Source: Cyclaneusma minus (taxonomy: Eukaryota; Ascomycota; Leotiomycetes; Marthamycetales; Marthamycetaceae). From it: DNA of 64,000 bases. The notes under the pieces are model-generated. The model saw only the letters and a list, made by a program, of their open reading frames with translations, was not told the DNA's origin and ran no database searches. The stretch's first letter is position 1. Each line of letters starts with the position of its first letter. The DNA is taken from the NCBI GenBank assembly GCA_037179335.1, contig JAKZHN010000005.1:1736001-1800000 (forward strand), given 5' to 3'. Shown here in pieces: positions 12,696 to 26,814 of this stretch. The position numbers and the translations under genes are program-made.

Positions 12696-15600
12696 TCACA
12701 TCCGACGGCTTGACTAACCACGCAGATCACAAAGGTCAAACTCATCGTAAGAGAAGAGGTGGCCGGCGTGCTTATCCCCTTTGGAAGGCCTTTTCCGACG
12801 AAGGGCTTGCCACAATCGCTATTCAAGATATCTCTGCAAAGTCGGTGAAGAGGAGGTGGAATCGGGCCAGCAGCTTTGCTTTATCAGGTCGTTGCGTTGT
12901 TTAGTGCTTTCTGATACCCGCAGCAATGGCGTTTTCAGCGGACCAAGATACCCAGATAGACTAGCAGATCACTTTGCTTGCAAGATAAAAAGGACAGAAA
13001 AAAGAAAAGAGAGAAAGATCAAAAATGGTTTCACGAGACATTTTGTTTGAAGTATATGTGATTGTGACCTGAAAATGACCTCCTGATTTAGATGTCCTCG
13101 ATTGCAGTTTCACAACCACAGGGCCTCCTAGTCCTGGGCAAGGTCGGGCAAAGACATTTTACAAGACCAGAATCAGATGCAAAACTAGTTCTTTTTGATG
13201 GCAGTCGGCTGGGTACATTCTACAAGACTAGTCTAAAGGCCTCTGAACCTGGAAGCTAAAGTCGATCTACCGCATCGAGTCGATCGAACAACATCCGATC
13301 CCTCGGCTCCATCGTCTGCTCACCTCCAGTCCCATCCGTCCTTCCCATCCAGCGGTGAACACAAGGATCCAGCCAATCAGACTGCGCATATGCCATCCCC
13401 CATCCCCTCCGCCGCTCTCCCAGCAGACCCCTTGAAGAAGCGCATACTCACAGGAGCACATTCGGTAGCCGGAATGGCCGGAATCAGCGGAATCGGATAA
13501 GCCTTGGATATTCAAAATAGCAACAACGGATGCTGATAGGTGGACGGGTAGGGTGTCACCGCCAGTATGTGATGAACGGGTACATTGAGGAATGAGGACT
13601 CAGGTCCCGCCTCGTACGCAACGGCTGTGCGAAGCCGCATGCGCATGGCGATTGAATGGCTAGCCCTAAATAGAGTGGTAGATCAGGGAGAGGGATGGGT
13701 GACTGCATGGTTGAATACAGCAGTAGTCTTGGGGAATGGGGACCGCCATTTTGTTAGGCTGGATGACATCGAGGCCTTCATTCGTCATGTTTGAAAGAAT
13801 CGAGTTTCATGAATGACTTCGAACAGGTATAGTTGGGGATAGAAAAGGTAGGGGATCTTAGTGGTCTGGTTAACAAGCGGGGAAAGACAAGAGAGACTTA
13901 CCGCTGAGATAGGCGAAGAGATGAGATGAAAGGGAGAAGACAGGAGTCTGTGGCGAGTTGGAAGTTTGGATCGCTTCTCTCTGATGTTGTACATGTAGAC
14001 AGAACCCCATTCTCCTCAACAACCAGAGCCATGACAGGCCACTTGCCCTGGCTGTACTCACCCAGCACCAGCCTTTCGCACCGACTTTCGTCAACCTCTC
14101 GAGGCCCCGGGCAGACGGCAAGGATTCGCCTCGACGCGGGCGCTCAGCATGCTACGCACGATGCCGGCGCACGAGATGCGCTCGATCAGATTCAGCGATA
14201 CACACGATAGAGGAGTCGGTGTAACGCGTTTGCCGGCCTTGAGTGGCCTTCCTTGCCTAATTGTTGAACAATAGACATCACGCAAGACGTAAGAGCCAAG
14301 GCAGTGTAAGATAAACACAGAAGACACGTCTGTGTGTGATTGCAGAGGGATGAAAGCGTGTTAATGGCTCCCTTCCCGGGCCGGTTGGCTACTTGCAGCA
14401 AGCAGCCGCTGATGCAGCAGCACGGCTACGCAGATGCAAGGCAGACTGGGCCACTCCAAGGGCGCGAGGTGGGCCGTGAGGAGGAGGAAAACTGAAAAGA
14501 GAGGAGGATGAGAACTGAAACGGGACGGAGAGGGGTGTGTGCTAGCTTGCTTGCTCTTCTGGGTAGGCTGGCTTCGCGGTCAGTGCTGGAAGAGGAGTAA
14601 ATCGGTTGGTTGGAGGACGGTTTGAGGACGAACGCCGAACGGAGTGTCGTGGATGGTGGGGAGATGAATCTTGAGATGCTGAATCGGAGGCAAGCGGTTT
14701 TGAGGGGAAGGAAAACAACGGGATTGTTGCTGAGAGCGCTGATAACGCGTTGCCGAGGAGGCCAATGGTTTGGCTTGGGCGAAACATGAAATGGAGCTGG
14801 AGAACTTGTTTGCTTCCTGAATCATGGGCTGGCTCATGATAGACAATCTTCTATACCATACGTAGGCTGCAAGTCCGGAGCCAAGTTTCAAGATTCCTGT
14901 ATTGAAAACTGGTCCAAATCGCGGCCACTAGTCACTTGACGTTTTGAAGATTTGGCGGTATTGGGTCAGTCCCAGACCTTTCTGGGGAACACTAACTCGA
15001 TTCTAATAATAGAGATAATATTAAGAAAAAATCGGACATGGTCTCTATGACTTCAGAGAGACGGCGTGCCGAAGGGATATCCACCATGACTTTTGATTCT
15101 GAATCTGAGAGGCTGGGGAGACGTGATGTCCCGGCCGCGAGGAAGCGGTGAAGATTCTTCAAACGGATTGCAGCGCCACTTAGCCATGGATGATTCATGT
15201 CTTCTTCGAGCATCAGCAAGGTCTTTGACAAATTATTGACGAAATATTCTTGAACATAGTAGTAAAGGAAAAGAAGTGGAGCCTAGACTGAAGCAAATGG
15301 GACTCCAGTGTCGGGTCTCGGGAGGTTGAGACGGTTGTCGATCGGGTCAGAAAGCCGTGATGTCCCGGGAGGATGATATGCGTCGTCGTCTTATGTCTTT
15401 TAGCTCCATCAACGTTTACTGGTCAGTTGGGGTCCTTGATACGACTCTTGAGTCTTTTGGCATGGTGCGTCGACGGCGGACTGGACGCGAATAGAGACTT
15501 CAAACGGAGAGGCACCCAACCACTCGGGATGAGGCTGGAATAGTTTGCGACTGGAAAGTATGTAGAATTGTGGCGATCATCTTGGCGGCGCGGACGAACC

Positions 15601-15905
15601 CGTGTATCTTTTCTTTTGGAAGGGGAAGACGAATGGGAAGCGTGGAGGCTGGACATGTAAGTTCTGGGGAACACGGCCCTCGACGCCATCGCTGGTCGCG
15701 GCTCTTTGGGTTTTCTGATGAGGATGACGATTCACGAACAGCGCGGCTGAGGAGGCTTCGAAAGCTTGGTCAACTTGCGCCATCCAATTGTTGGGGTCAG
15801 CGACGACATTGATAGAGTTTGGGCTTATGTCACAAAGTTCTTCAGCCATCGTTGTGAATACCATTATCAGTCGCGGTATTGCCATGGATGAACAGAGATG
15901 CGCCA
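12696..15905. other. Gene-poor flank of the AT-rich block
   Basis: Composition is normal but I find no convincing gene in 3.2 kb. The best candidates are - strand open frames at 15577-15906 (109 codons), 14992-15231 and 14542-14787. None shows a known domain or splices cleanly to a neighbour. The frame at 15577-15906 runs up to the boundary where AT-rich sequence begins, so it could be what is left of a gene cut by the repeat block. Confidence 0.35.
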
Positions 15906-18802
15906 AATTTTGCCAATAAAACTTTTATTATATTTAGCAATTGCAAAATTAAAAAAGGCATTAATATTATCCAAATCAAGCCATTTAAAAATAATAATAT
16001 ATTTAAATTTTTAATAAATTTTGATAATAGCTTTAATACAATTATAATAAAGAATTTGCTTTTAAAAGCAATTGCGGCGCCCTTGCTTATAAAGCGATAT
16101 AAATCATTTTTATTATTAATAATTTCTAGCTATAAATCCTAGCCGCTTTTATCCAAAAACCCTATAAACGTTAATAATTTTATTAAGCGCGTAATATTTA
16201 AATCTAATAATGCGTAAATTGCCAAAATTGGCCCTTTTACTAATGAAATTTAGCATTAAATTAAATTAAATATTATCAATTATAAATTTATAATAAGCTA
16301 AAAAGAAAGCGGAATAATATAAATTTATTATTAAATTTATTATTTCGAAACCTTTTTAACGGGCTATTAATTAAACGCCCTATAAATACCTGCTTAAACA
16401 AATACAAAATCTAAATATAAAATTGCTCAAATTTTAAAAAATAGCGTTTAAAAGCATTTGGCAAGGATTTATATTAATAATTTAATAATAAAATACTTTT
16501 TTATATAAAGCCATTTAAATACAAAAGCAATAAAATAATAATTTATATATTAATTGCTGCAAATATAGCCGGTATCCAAATTGCCAATAATAATAATTTT
16601 CCCAATTTTATTAATTAAAGGAATTATACCGCAATTATTAAATAAACTAAATTTATTTGTTTAGATAATTTTATATTAAGGATTTTTATTGTAATTAAAA
16701 TCCATTTTATTGCCTAAATGCAAATTGCAAAAGCTAGCAAAATAACGGCCAAAAGCGGCTATATAGCTAAATTTGTAAATATTGGTTTTTAAATAATCCA
16801 GCCAAAAAAAAAGACTATTGCAATTGGGATAACAATTACTAATTCTAAAAAAAAAGCGCAAATTCACAATTTCAAAAAACAATAAATTTTAATGTCCATT
16901 CCCAATTTTATATTTAAACGCCTAGCTAATATTTTTAAATTCGAAAACAGCTTCGCTTTAAAATATTGCTTAATTGCATTTTAATTTAATTATTGGATTT
17001 TGGTCTTTTTATTTGCTATTAATTTTTTTTTATTTTTTTAATTTTTAATTATATATTTTGCTTGCTATTAAAACTTTTTTTTTAATTTTTTAATTTTTAA
17101 AAATATATTTAATATATAAAAATACATATTTAATAAAAAATAAAAAATAGTAATGCTTTTAATTATTTATTTTGCAAATAAATCTTATTTTTTACATTAT
17201 ATTTAAAAACTGCAAATACCATATAGCTTTATTGGCATAATATTATATCCAAAACGCTATTAATATTATACCAGCTAAAGTTTGCAATTTTAGCGGCTTT
17301 TTTTTTAAAATCACATTATCCTATTAATTTTAAATTAGATTTTAAATTAAATTTAAATTAAATATCCAATAATATTAAGCCAAAATTTATAAGCAATTAT
17401 TTTATTACAATATTAAACAATAAATTAACAATAATTATATTAATTTTAGCTATAAAAAATAACCGCTGCTTTTTAAATATTAAATAGGAGTATTTTTTAA
17501 ATATATATATATAGCCTTTTATTTATTATATAAACGAGCTTAATATATATATTCTATAGTTTTTTTGCAAATTTAATTTTTAATACTATAGAATAATTAT
17601 TTCCTTTTTTAATATTTCAAATCCTAAAATATCCAAAGCTAAATTTTATTAATTATAAATAATTAAATATCCAAAATTGGGTTTTTTTATTAAAAATCAT
17701 TAAGCCATTTATTATATTAGTAAAATCCGTCCAAGTTTTGAATCTTTTGCTTTAATTTTTTAATTTGCATTTTATAATTTATATGCATTTTATATTTAAA
17801 GCCTTTGTAATTGTTTTTACCTTTAATATTTAAATTAATTAATTATTATTAAATTAATGTATTTTTTATTTTTTTGCTTTTATTTTTTTAGCTATTAAAA
17901 TTTTAAGATTATTTTTTTATTAATTTATTATTATTTTTCCGCCAATTTATATATTATAATTAGTAATTTAATATAGCGGCGGTTTATATTAAATAATCAG
18001 TGTTTTTAAATTTGGCTTTTTTATTTATTTAAAAAAAATGCGCGTAATCCGTATATTGCTATATTAGATTTTTAATTTATAAATTCGCAATTATATAAAA
18101 TAATGCTATAGAATTTTGATTAAAATTCCTAATAATACAAATAATATAAAAAACTGAAGCATTAAAATATACAAAATATCCGCATATTTATATAATTTGC
18201 TTTTAAATATATTTTAGTTTAAATAAATAGGGAATAAATATTATAATTAGGCTAAAATTAATTTTATTTATAAATGCCAAATTAAATATAAAATTATTAT
18301 ATATAAAATACCTGATATATAAAAGCTAAAAGTATAATATTAAATTATATAAAATAATATTTAATAAAATAAACAAAAGATTATTTTTTATAAAAGTATT
18401 ATAAATTTAAATAAAAACCCCCATTATATATATATTAAATAAAATAAATTTTTAATATATTTTGATGGCTATAAATTGCCAAGCATTAAAAATACCCGTA
18501 AAAGATATACAGCAAAATTAAAATTAAATTAAAGCAAAAAACTAAAATATAAAAAACCAAAAACACTAAGCTATTTTAATAATATTTTCAATATAATAAA
18601 AGCCGGTATATTATTTATATATTTTAATTAAAATTATATTATAAAAATTAAAATAAATTTATTTTACTAATTTATTTATAAATTATTTAAAAAGCAATTA
18701 ATTATATTAAAAAAATATTTTAATAATATATTAGAAAACGGCTAAATTTAGAAATTAAAAAGCCTAATAAAAACCTTTATATTATTTATACCTAGAAAAA
18801 AT

Positions 18803-19285
18803 AATAGCTTATATTTACGCATTAATTATAAAAAAATTAATAATATTATTATTAATAATTGCTGCCTATTTTTCTTAATTAAAAAATTTCTAATTAAAAA
18901 AAGATTCTAAGCTAAATTTTAAAAATATATATTATAAAGTCCGTATATATAAAACAAAGCATTTTATATAAAATATAGCTATTTTAACTATTTAGTAATA
19001 TTATTTAAATTAATAAATATATTAGCTATATTTTAAGCCTATATAAATATAGCGTTTAAAAGGTTTTTAAATATTATTATAATAATTTATTTTAATAATA
19101 TTTTAATTTTTTTTAAACCCTTACCAAATATAATAAATATATAAAAGCCGTATTTAAAAAGCTATAATTTTTTTTTATAAAAAAAAGCAAATGCAAATCT
19201 AAAATAAATAAGATTTTATTTTTAGGCTTTATAATAAAAACTAATAATATATATATAAAGGCGGAAAAAGAAATTATTTAAAAAT
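18803..19285 (+). pseudogene. Gypsy reverse transcriptase remnant (+ element)
   Basis: Reading through stops, the frame shows SLYLRINYKKINN where the Gypsy family has its LRxCVDYRxLN segment, and AYINIAFKRFLN followed by IYFNNILIF where the family has the YxDD catalytic box. The two catalytic aspartates read as asparagine, a G-to-A change as RIP would make. Spacing between these blocks fits an RT. Many stops are present. Confidence 0.8.
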
Positions 19286-20230
19286 AGCCTATATTAATCA
19301 TATATATAAAATTATAATTGTTTTTAAAATAAGCCAATTTTTATAAATAATTTATTTTAAAATATAGCAAAATTATATTATTTATAATTTATTTATTTAT
19401 TAATAATATAAATAATAAAAAGAAAACCTATTTAAATAGCCTTTGAAAATATTAAAAAAGAAATTAATATATTAAAAACGCATTTATAAATAAGCTAATA
19501 TTGTAATATTTTAATTTTATAAAATATTTGCAAATTATATATAATATTTTCAAATTTGCAATATTAAAAGTTTTAAAGCAATTCAAAAATTTGAATAATT
19601 TAATATAATATTATTGGCATTTAATAGCCTTTTAATTTTGCAATCTAAATAGCGCAAAATTAATATATTAAATATATAATATTAAATTGCTTGCAATTGC
19701 AATTTGTTTTTTAATATTAAAAGCAATATATTAAAAATATATATTATAAAATTTAAATATTTTGAAATTATAATAATTTGTATTATTTTATAAATATAAA
19801 GAAACTTAATAACTATTAAGCAAAATAGGCTATAAATTTAAATTTAAAAATTTAAAATTAAATATATTATAAAAATTAAAAACTTTATTAATCCTTTATT
19901 TTATAAGCCAAATTGTAAAAGAACAGTAAATTTTTTTTGTCTATATTATAATAAAAGCTTCACTATTTATTTAATTATACACCAAATATATAATTTTTAA
20001 AAAATATAGCTGCTTTTGTAAATACGGTAATTATATTTTAATTAAAATTATTAAATTGGAAAATTAATATTATACGCTTTATTTGCGTATTATAAATGAA
20101 AATTTTTAAATAAAAAACTGTATTTTATTTAAGCCATAAAAACCTAAAATTCAAAATAATTAAGGCAAGCTTTATAATTATTTTTAAGGCTTAAAAAATA
20201 ATAAATATATAGCAAAAATATAAAGCCAAT

Positions 20231-20416
20231 TTGCATTATATAAAAATAGATAATAGCAATTTAAAAATAATATATTATATAAAAAAAAGCAAATTATATA
20301 TTTTTGCAGTAAATATATTATATAATAAATGTTTATATATTTATTATAATAATAAATTAATAGGCTATTTTAAAATAAACCACATATTAATTTTAAATTA
20401 TTATAAATATTATTAG
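20231..20416 (+). pseudogene. Integrase zinc-binding region remnant (+ element)
   Basis: A 61-codon open frame, by chance free of stops. SKLYIFAVNILYNKC followed by IYYNNKLIGYFKINH corresponds to the H2C2 region of Gypsy integrase (LYVP...LR..IL...HD.P..GH.G...T). The zinc-liganding His residues read as Tyr, again C-to-T type. It is a fragment, not a gene. Confidence 0.7.
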
Positions 20417-20804
20417 CTAAATATAAAAACAAAAATACAGGATTATATATATAATTATTATATTTATTAATAAAATAAAATCTCTTAATATATATTTTGT
20501 AATTAGCTATAGCTTTTACCCTTAGCCAATAAATAATAAATATATTTATTATAAAATCTTATTATAGGCTTGCTAAAATTATAATATATAAATAAAATAT
20601 ATAATGCTATTATAATAATAACAAATTATTATATTAAAATTTTAAAATTTATATATATAATTAAAAATATTAGTATGCAATTTTTAATAAAATTATTTAT
20701 TTTATAAAACATTTTAAACTTATTATATTTAATTATAGCATTATATTTATTAGTATATTATAAAAAGCCATTTATTATAAATTTCGCATAATATATAAAT
20801 ATAA

Positions 20805-20995
20805 TATATTATTTTATTCTTAAATAAATAAGCAAATAAAGCAAATAAACCAGATTTTAAAAGCCTATATATAATATTATTGCAATAATAAAAAAATAAA
20901 TTAGGGAATTTAATTAGCTATAGCAAATTTGCCTATAATAATACAAAATAAAAAATGCTAAAAACAATTCCCCTTTTTATAATATATAAGTATTA
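20805..20995 (+). pseudogene. Integrase core end remnant (+ element)
   Basis: Read through stops, the frame gives QIKQINQILKAYI, then YYCNNKKIN, then LAIA. This matches the Gypsy integrase stretch after the HPQTDGQTE motif (Q.E..NQ.LE.YLR.Y, then DNW, then L..A). An NxTPF-like segment follows. It lies about 0.4 kb downstream of the zinc-binding remnant on the same strand, the expected spacing. Confidence 0.7.
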
Positions 20996-23900
20996 TTATT
21001 AAATTAATATCGATTTTCTTATATAATTTATAAAAATTAGAATTAATTTTCTTATATAATTTATAAAAATCAAAATATTTAATATAAAAAAGCAAAAGAA
21101 AAATATAATATAATAAATATAGATTATTATAAAAATTATAAAAATATTATTAATAAATATATAGAATAATATATAAAAGAATACAAAATTTTAAATTTTA
21201 ATAAGTCTTTTATTTATTTATTAAAAATATATATTTTATGGCCGGAAAGCTAATAAAAAAATATATAAGCCTTTTTATTATTATTAAAAGAAATAAAAGC
21301 CCAAGCCTACCGCTTAAAATTTTAATTTTAATTTTAATAAAAAAAGTTATATAATATTTTTTATATTAGCTTTTTAAAATTTGCCAAAATACCCTAAAAT
21401 AGTATATATAAATTTTATTTTATAAATTTTTAAATTTTTAAAAATAACCAAAAATAGAAATTTAAAAAAATATATATATTAAAAAAATGAAAAGAATTAG
21501 CTTATATTTTGCATATATTAAAAAGGCTAAAATCAAAATTAAAACCAAATATTGGCTTAAAAATACCTTAAAAATACCATAATAATTTTAAGCAAATTTA
21601 TTAAAAAAACACCGAAGCTAAATTATAATAATAATAGGAAAATTTTAAAAAAAAGCGCAAATTTAAAAAACAAATGCTAAAAAGCCAATTCCAATTTTAT
21701 ATTTAAATAAAAAACGCCTAATTATATATAATACCAAATAAAAGCAAAAGTAAAAATATTTAAAAAGTAAAAATAGAAATTTAATTATTTTTTTATATTT
21801 CAAATTAAATTAAATTAAATTATGTCTTATAAAAAATTAAATTAAAAAATTAAATATTAAATAATAAGCTTAATTTAATTAAAAATTAAAAATACACAAA
21901 TAAAATTATAAATTCCGTATATTAAATAATTTAACCAAAAATAAATATTATATAAAATAAATTTAATTAGCAAAATTGAAAATTTATAATATTTTCAAAT
22001 CCTAATTTTTATATATTAAATTTATAATTTTTATATTTTATATTATATTGCCAAAAACCCGGTTTTTTTTGTATTAAATAAAATATCGTTAAAGAAATAA
22101 TCAAAAACATCATTTATTTATATTTTAATTAAATATATATATAAAAAAAATTAAATATTATATATTATATATATTAAAATATAAATTATAAAAATAATTT
22201 TAATTAAAGCTATTATTGCAATTATAATATTTTTTAAATATTTTTTATATTTTATACCTTAAAAAAATACGAATTTTAAAGCGGAAAAAAATCCCAGCAG
22301 CCTTTATATTATTTTTTAATTGGGTTAATTCATTATTATAATTGGTATATTGGCTTTTAAAAAAGGCTTAAACTTTAATATAGCAATTGTGATAAAATAT
22401 AAAGGCATTATAAGCTATATTAAATAAGGAAATTCAAGCAGCAAAAATTTGCAAAATAATAAATTAATTAGCAAAAAAATGAAAAAAGCAAAATATAAGC
22501 TTATTATATAATAAAAAGGCTTATAATTATTATAATAATAATTACATTTAAAATTACTTATAACCTAGCTACAAATATTAATTTTTTTATAAAAGGGGTT
22601 TAAATAAAAGCTTTATATATAATAAGCATAAATACAAATTTAAAGCGCAAATATAAACTTGGGAAAAATATAATCCAAATTCTATAATAAAAACGCAAAT
22701 TTAATATTATTATTATAATTATAAATAAAACCTTTGCTATATAAGGCTTAAAAGATGCTATTGCTAAAATTTTGCATTTTGCAATTAAAAATATTAAAAA
22801 CTATAATATTGAAAAAAAACCAAAACAAGGCTTAATTTCCGCTAAAAAAACGTATATTAAAAAACCGGTATAAAAGCAATAATAAAAAGGCATTTAATAA
22901 AAATAGAAAAGCCTACTTTATATAAATAAAGCCCTAATAATGCCTAATATAATTGCTATAAAGCAATAAAAATAAAACTTAAAATTTGCCAAAAAAAATA
23001 AAAAAATAAAAAAAAGCAATTAAAAATTAATATACCATTATTGCAAAAAACGTATAATATGCGTATAAAAAAATAAAAAAAATAAAACCAATTATTTAAA
23101 ATAAGCCGCTATTATATTAATTTTCCGGCATTTGTAAAAACAGCCCGCATAAAAGCAAAAAAGGCATATATAAGCTAATTAAAATAATTAAAATAATTAA
23201 ATAAAAGCTTAAAATTAATTCAATAATAAATAATGCAAGCTATATATTAAAACTAAGGCTTTAAAAATCAAATAATAATAAATTTAAAAATAATTATTGA
23301 TAATAGCAAATTAATCAAAACCTACCAATTTATACAATTAAAATAAAAAGCTAAAATTAATAACCAAAGCCAAATATTAAATTACTAGAAAATAAAAACT
23401 CGTACTCGGAAGCTTTAAAGCCCAAAATTAAAAAAAAAAATAAGGCCAAAAAGGCGCTTTATAAGCATTTTATAAAATATATATATTAAAAATACGCAAA
23501 AAATAAGCATTGCTTATTAAAAAAGCTAAATAGGGCTTTTAATATATAATATTTAAGCGCTGCTATTTTTTATAGCTAAGGAATATATATAACGCACCCC
23601 TATTTACCAATTTATTTTTAACCATTATAATAGGCTTGGCCTTTTATTTTAGCTTATTTTGTTTTTATAATTTTTTTATAATTATTATATATTAATTTTG
23701 AAATTTTTTTAATAAATTTATTTAGAATTATAAAAGTATTTTTAAAATTATTTTATAATAGCAATTAATTCTGATTCTAATTTTAATTTTTTTATTATAT
23801 ACGAAATATAAGCTTTTTTTTATATAGGCTATAATTGTTTTTATTATAAAAATTAATAAAAACAAAGCCTATTTTGCTATTTATATCTTTTTTTGTGAAT

Positions 23901-24000
23901 TTAAAGCGGTGTTTAAAAATAAAAGGGTATTAATAGCAAAAGAAATCATTAAATAAATCTAGCGTTATTAGCTTTAATTTTATTTTAAAAAAAAGCGTTA

Positions 24001-24200
24001 AATTATTATTACGGCGCGGGGCAAGGGTTAAGGTAAGGGTTAAAATAGATTGATATTGTGAGCTGGAAAAGGAAGCTTTTTAATTGGGTGGGATTATAAG
24101 GGTTTTTTTAAAGGTTTACGGCGTTAAAGGGTGCCGGGGGTTATATGCCGGGCATATGCGTGCCTAAGGCATTAAAGCAAATTAATACAGTCATAATATT
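24001..24200 (-). repeat. LTR copy A (3' LTR of the - element)
   Basis: It aligns in direct orientation over about 190 bp with copy B at 30,686-30,882. Shared blocks include TTTACGGCG, AAGTGCCGGG or its AGGGTGCCGGG form, and AAGGCATTAAAGCAA. I count some 45 mismatches, essentially all transitions, plus one or two gaps. Residual similarity may extend tens of bases beyond each end, so the true LTR limits are not fixed. Confidence 0.8.
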
Positions 24201-24779
24201 TCTAATTTAAATTGCTATTCGTTTTAATTAGCGTTGAAAATTGGTTTTTATTTTTAAATATTCGTAATTTTTTAATTATAAAATATCCGTATTTTTATTT
24301 ATAAAAACTATATGATTTTGTTTTCCTTTATTATAATTTTAAATGCTAATGGTTTTTTTCGTATTTTTTAAAAAAGCTTATATTATAGCTATAGCGGCTG
24401 GCTATATTATATTATTTAATTGTGCTATAAATATAAATAGCTATATTATGCTTTTGCTATATTATAGGGCTTATTTAATTAAAAAGCTTAATGGACCGAG
24501 CTTATTTTAATGCTGCTAATGCTAATTTTATAAATATTTTTTATATTTATACAAATCCGTTTTTAATTGCTAGCTTGGTTTGTATCTTTTTTATTTAATT
24601 TAATATATAAATTTCCAATTTGGTTTTAGGTTTTGGTTATAAATGTCCAAAATGCTATTAAATTTCCCTTGTTTTTATTACTTTTTGGATTTTATTGTTT
24701 TTTTTTGATATCCGGTTTTTAATATTTTTTTTGCTTTTTATTTTATTAATTTTATTTTAATTAAATAGGCTCATCTATT

Positions 24780-25430
24780 TTGGCATCGGCTTAAAAACGA
24801 ATGTGTAAAATATTGGAAAAGATTTTGTGCTTTTTAAAAGCTTTAAATTATATGCCTTTTAATAGATTTTATTTATTGGCCAAAGTCCGGCCTATTTGTT
24901 TTTTTTTTAGAAAATAATTTATTTTTATATATTTGGTATTGATATATATCAATTGGCCTTTTTTAAATATTCAAGCTTTTAAATAATATTAATTTGCATT
25001 TTTCTTATATTTATTAATAAATTATTGGGCTAGGGCTTTTAATTAATTCTTTTTATACGATTTGCTATTATATTTGCTTTATAAAAGCCTTGCTTTTAAA
25101 TGGCTAATATATTTAAAAAATAAGGCTAAAAAAATTCCATATTTATTTAAAGGTGATATTTATAGTTCGCAAAACATGGTATTATTTTTATGGTTTTAAA
25201 AACTTGGTTATTTAAAGCAAATTTTGCTAAGGGTAGCCAATTTATTTAATTATTTTATGCAAATAATATAAAATTTCGGAAATACTATTCCAAATAGGCG
25301 TTGAGTTTTTTTATTTAATTATTAGTTTTGGAGTAAAATAATAATAATGGTTTTAGATTAATTCCAAATTATTTAAATAGGTATTTTTAAAATTGAAAAA
25401 TAAATTAGATTTTTTTATTTAAAATAATAT
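24780..25430 (-). pseudogene. Integrase remnant (- element)
   Basis: On the - strand, through stops, the core end reads GINLKPLLLFYSKTNN and IKKLNAYLE at about 25,420-25,310, matching the Gypsy G...R.ST..HPQTDGQTE...YLE stretch. Near 24,900-24,790, LWPINKIY, AYNLKLLKS and FPIFYTFVFKPMP resemble the GPY/F-type C-terminal module. Confidence 0.7.
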
Positions 25431-26254
25431 TATTAAAAATACTATAAATGCAATAAATTTTTTGGAAAAAGACTTTTGCTAATTTTTTAATTTCCAAGCC
25501 TTTTATAGGGATAAAACATTTTATTTTAATTAGTTTGCAAACCATTATTATTATATATTGGTATATTCAATTATGCTGTTTGCATTTGGGTAAGGGAGTA
25601 ATATAATTTATAAATATATTTAACCAAGCCATAAATGGTATTAATAGGGATTGCAGATATTTTGGGGGTGATAATTTGGATGCTTTAATTTTGTTATAAA
25701 ATTTATATTTTTTAATATATTTTGCTATGTTTTTTAATATTTTTAGCTATTAGTAATATTGGCTAATATTGGCTAAAATTTCGATTTTTTTGAGTGTCCC
25801 GCTGGAATTGTTAAATAATGTCTATAAATAATTTGAATTGCCAAATTAAATATATTAGGGAGTATTTATATCCGGTTTAGTTTTTTAAGCCCTTTAATAT
25901 AATTTATTTTTGAGATAAAGAAATTAAATATTTGTTTTTTGAAAATTAAATGTAAATTTTTTTGGCCAGGCCTTAAAATTTTTATTTTTTAAAGCTGCTA
26001 ATGCAAATATTTTATATTTTATATTTTATAAATCTATTTAAGAATTTCCTTAATGGGTTTTTTTAAATTCCGTTTAAAATTTGGAATTAGTATTAGGATA
26101 AAATGGAGTTTTTTGTTATTAAATTATATAAAATTTCAGGTGAAAATCTTGATTCCAATAGCAATATTTTTAATTTATATTGCAGTTTTTTATTTTTAAT
26201 ATATTGGGATTGGTTTTTTAAAAGCCTGCTTAATGCATTTAATCTAATTATTTG

Positions 26255-26525
26255 GAATCCTGGCCTATAAATAAGTTTAAAATTAAAATCGAAAAGAAAT
26301 TTGGACCAGCGGATTTGTTTTTAATTTAGCTGCTTTATTATTATAAAGTATTTCAGATTATTATAATTAATTTGAATTTTGATTTTTTTAATAGTTTTTG
26401 ATTTTCTATTTTCTATTTTTCCAAATATTTAATTATAGCTAAAAATTCCTTATTATAAATTTTATAATTGTATTTAGAAAAATTATAATTTTTTAAAAAA
26501 TAAGCTATGGAATGCAAAATGACGT
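26255..26525 (-). pseudogene. RNase H remnant (- element)
   Basis: The - strand frame, through stops, gives HFAFHSLFFKKL and ends NLKYFIIIKQLN, then IRWSKFLFDFNFKLIYRPG. This is a clear match to the Gypsy RNase H ending (NL.YF...K.L..RQ.RW..FL..F.F.I.YRPG). It lies directly downstream of the RT remnant, as expected. Confidence 0.82.
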
Positions 26526-26814
26526 TATTTTTGTATTAAAAAATACTTTTTTTAAAGTATAATTTAAGGCATTTATTTCCAAAACTATATATTTGCCATA
26601 ATTAAAAAGGGCCAGAATTAGGGCAAAAACAAATGCTTGCTTAAATTTATTAAAGGCATTTTGCTAAACCTTTTTCTATATTTATTTTATTTTCTTTTTA
26701 ATTAAATTATTTAATAGCTTGGCTATTTTAAAGAAATTTTAAATAAATTTCCAATAAAAATTAGCAAATTCTATAAATTTCTGAAAACTTTTAATATAAA
26801 TAAATAATTTCCAA

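Larger units (their letters stand above)
16840..21740 (+). mobile_element. Degraded Ty3/Gypsy retrotransposon, + strand copy
   Basis: Order on the + strand is reverse transcriptase (about 18.80-19.28 kb), integrase zinc-binding region (20.23-20.42 kb) and integrase core end (about 20.81-20.99 kb), which is the Gypsy order RT-RNase H-IN. The ends are uncertain. Short aligned blocks recur in the same order and in direct orientation at about 16,850-16,925 and 21,648-21,720 (AAAAAAAAGCGCAAATT, then AATTTTATATTTAAA, then ACGCCTA), and these may be the decayed LTRs. All reading frames contain stops, and G and C are heavily lost. It is non-functional. Confidence 0.65.

Noticed and set aside
20231..20416. 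61-codon open frame inside the AT block as a gene
   Set aside because: Its translation matches the integrase zinc-binding region with the His ligands changed; it is a fragment of a dead retroelement.
24140..24165. Palindrome in LTR copy A as a transcription-factor operator
   Set aside because: It is the mutated form of the LTR palindrome in copy B and belongs to the dead retroelement.
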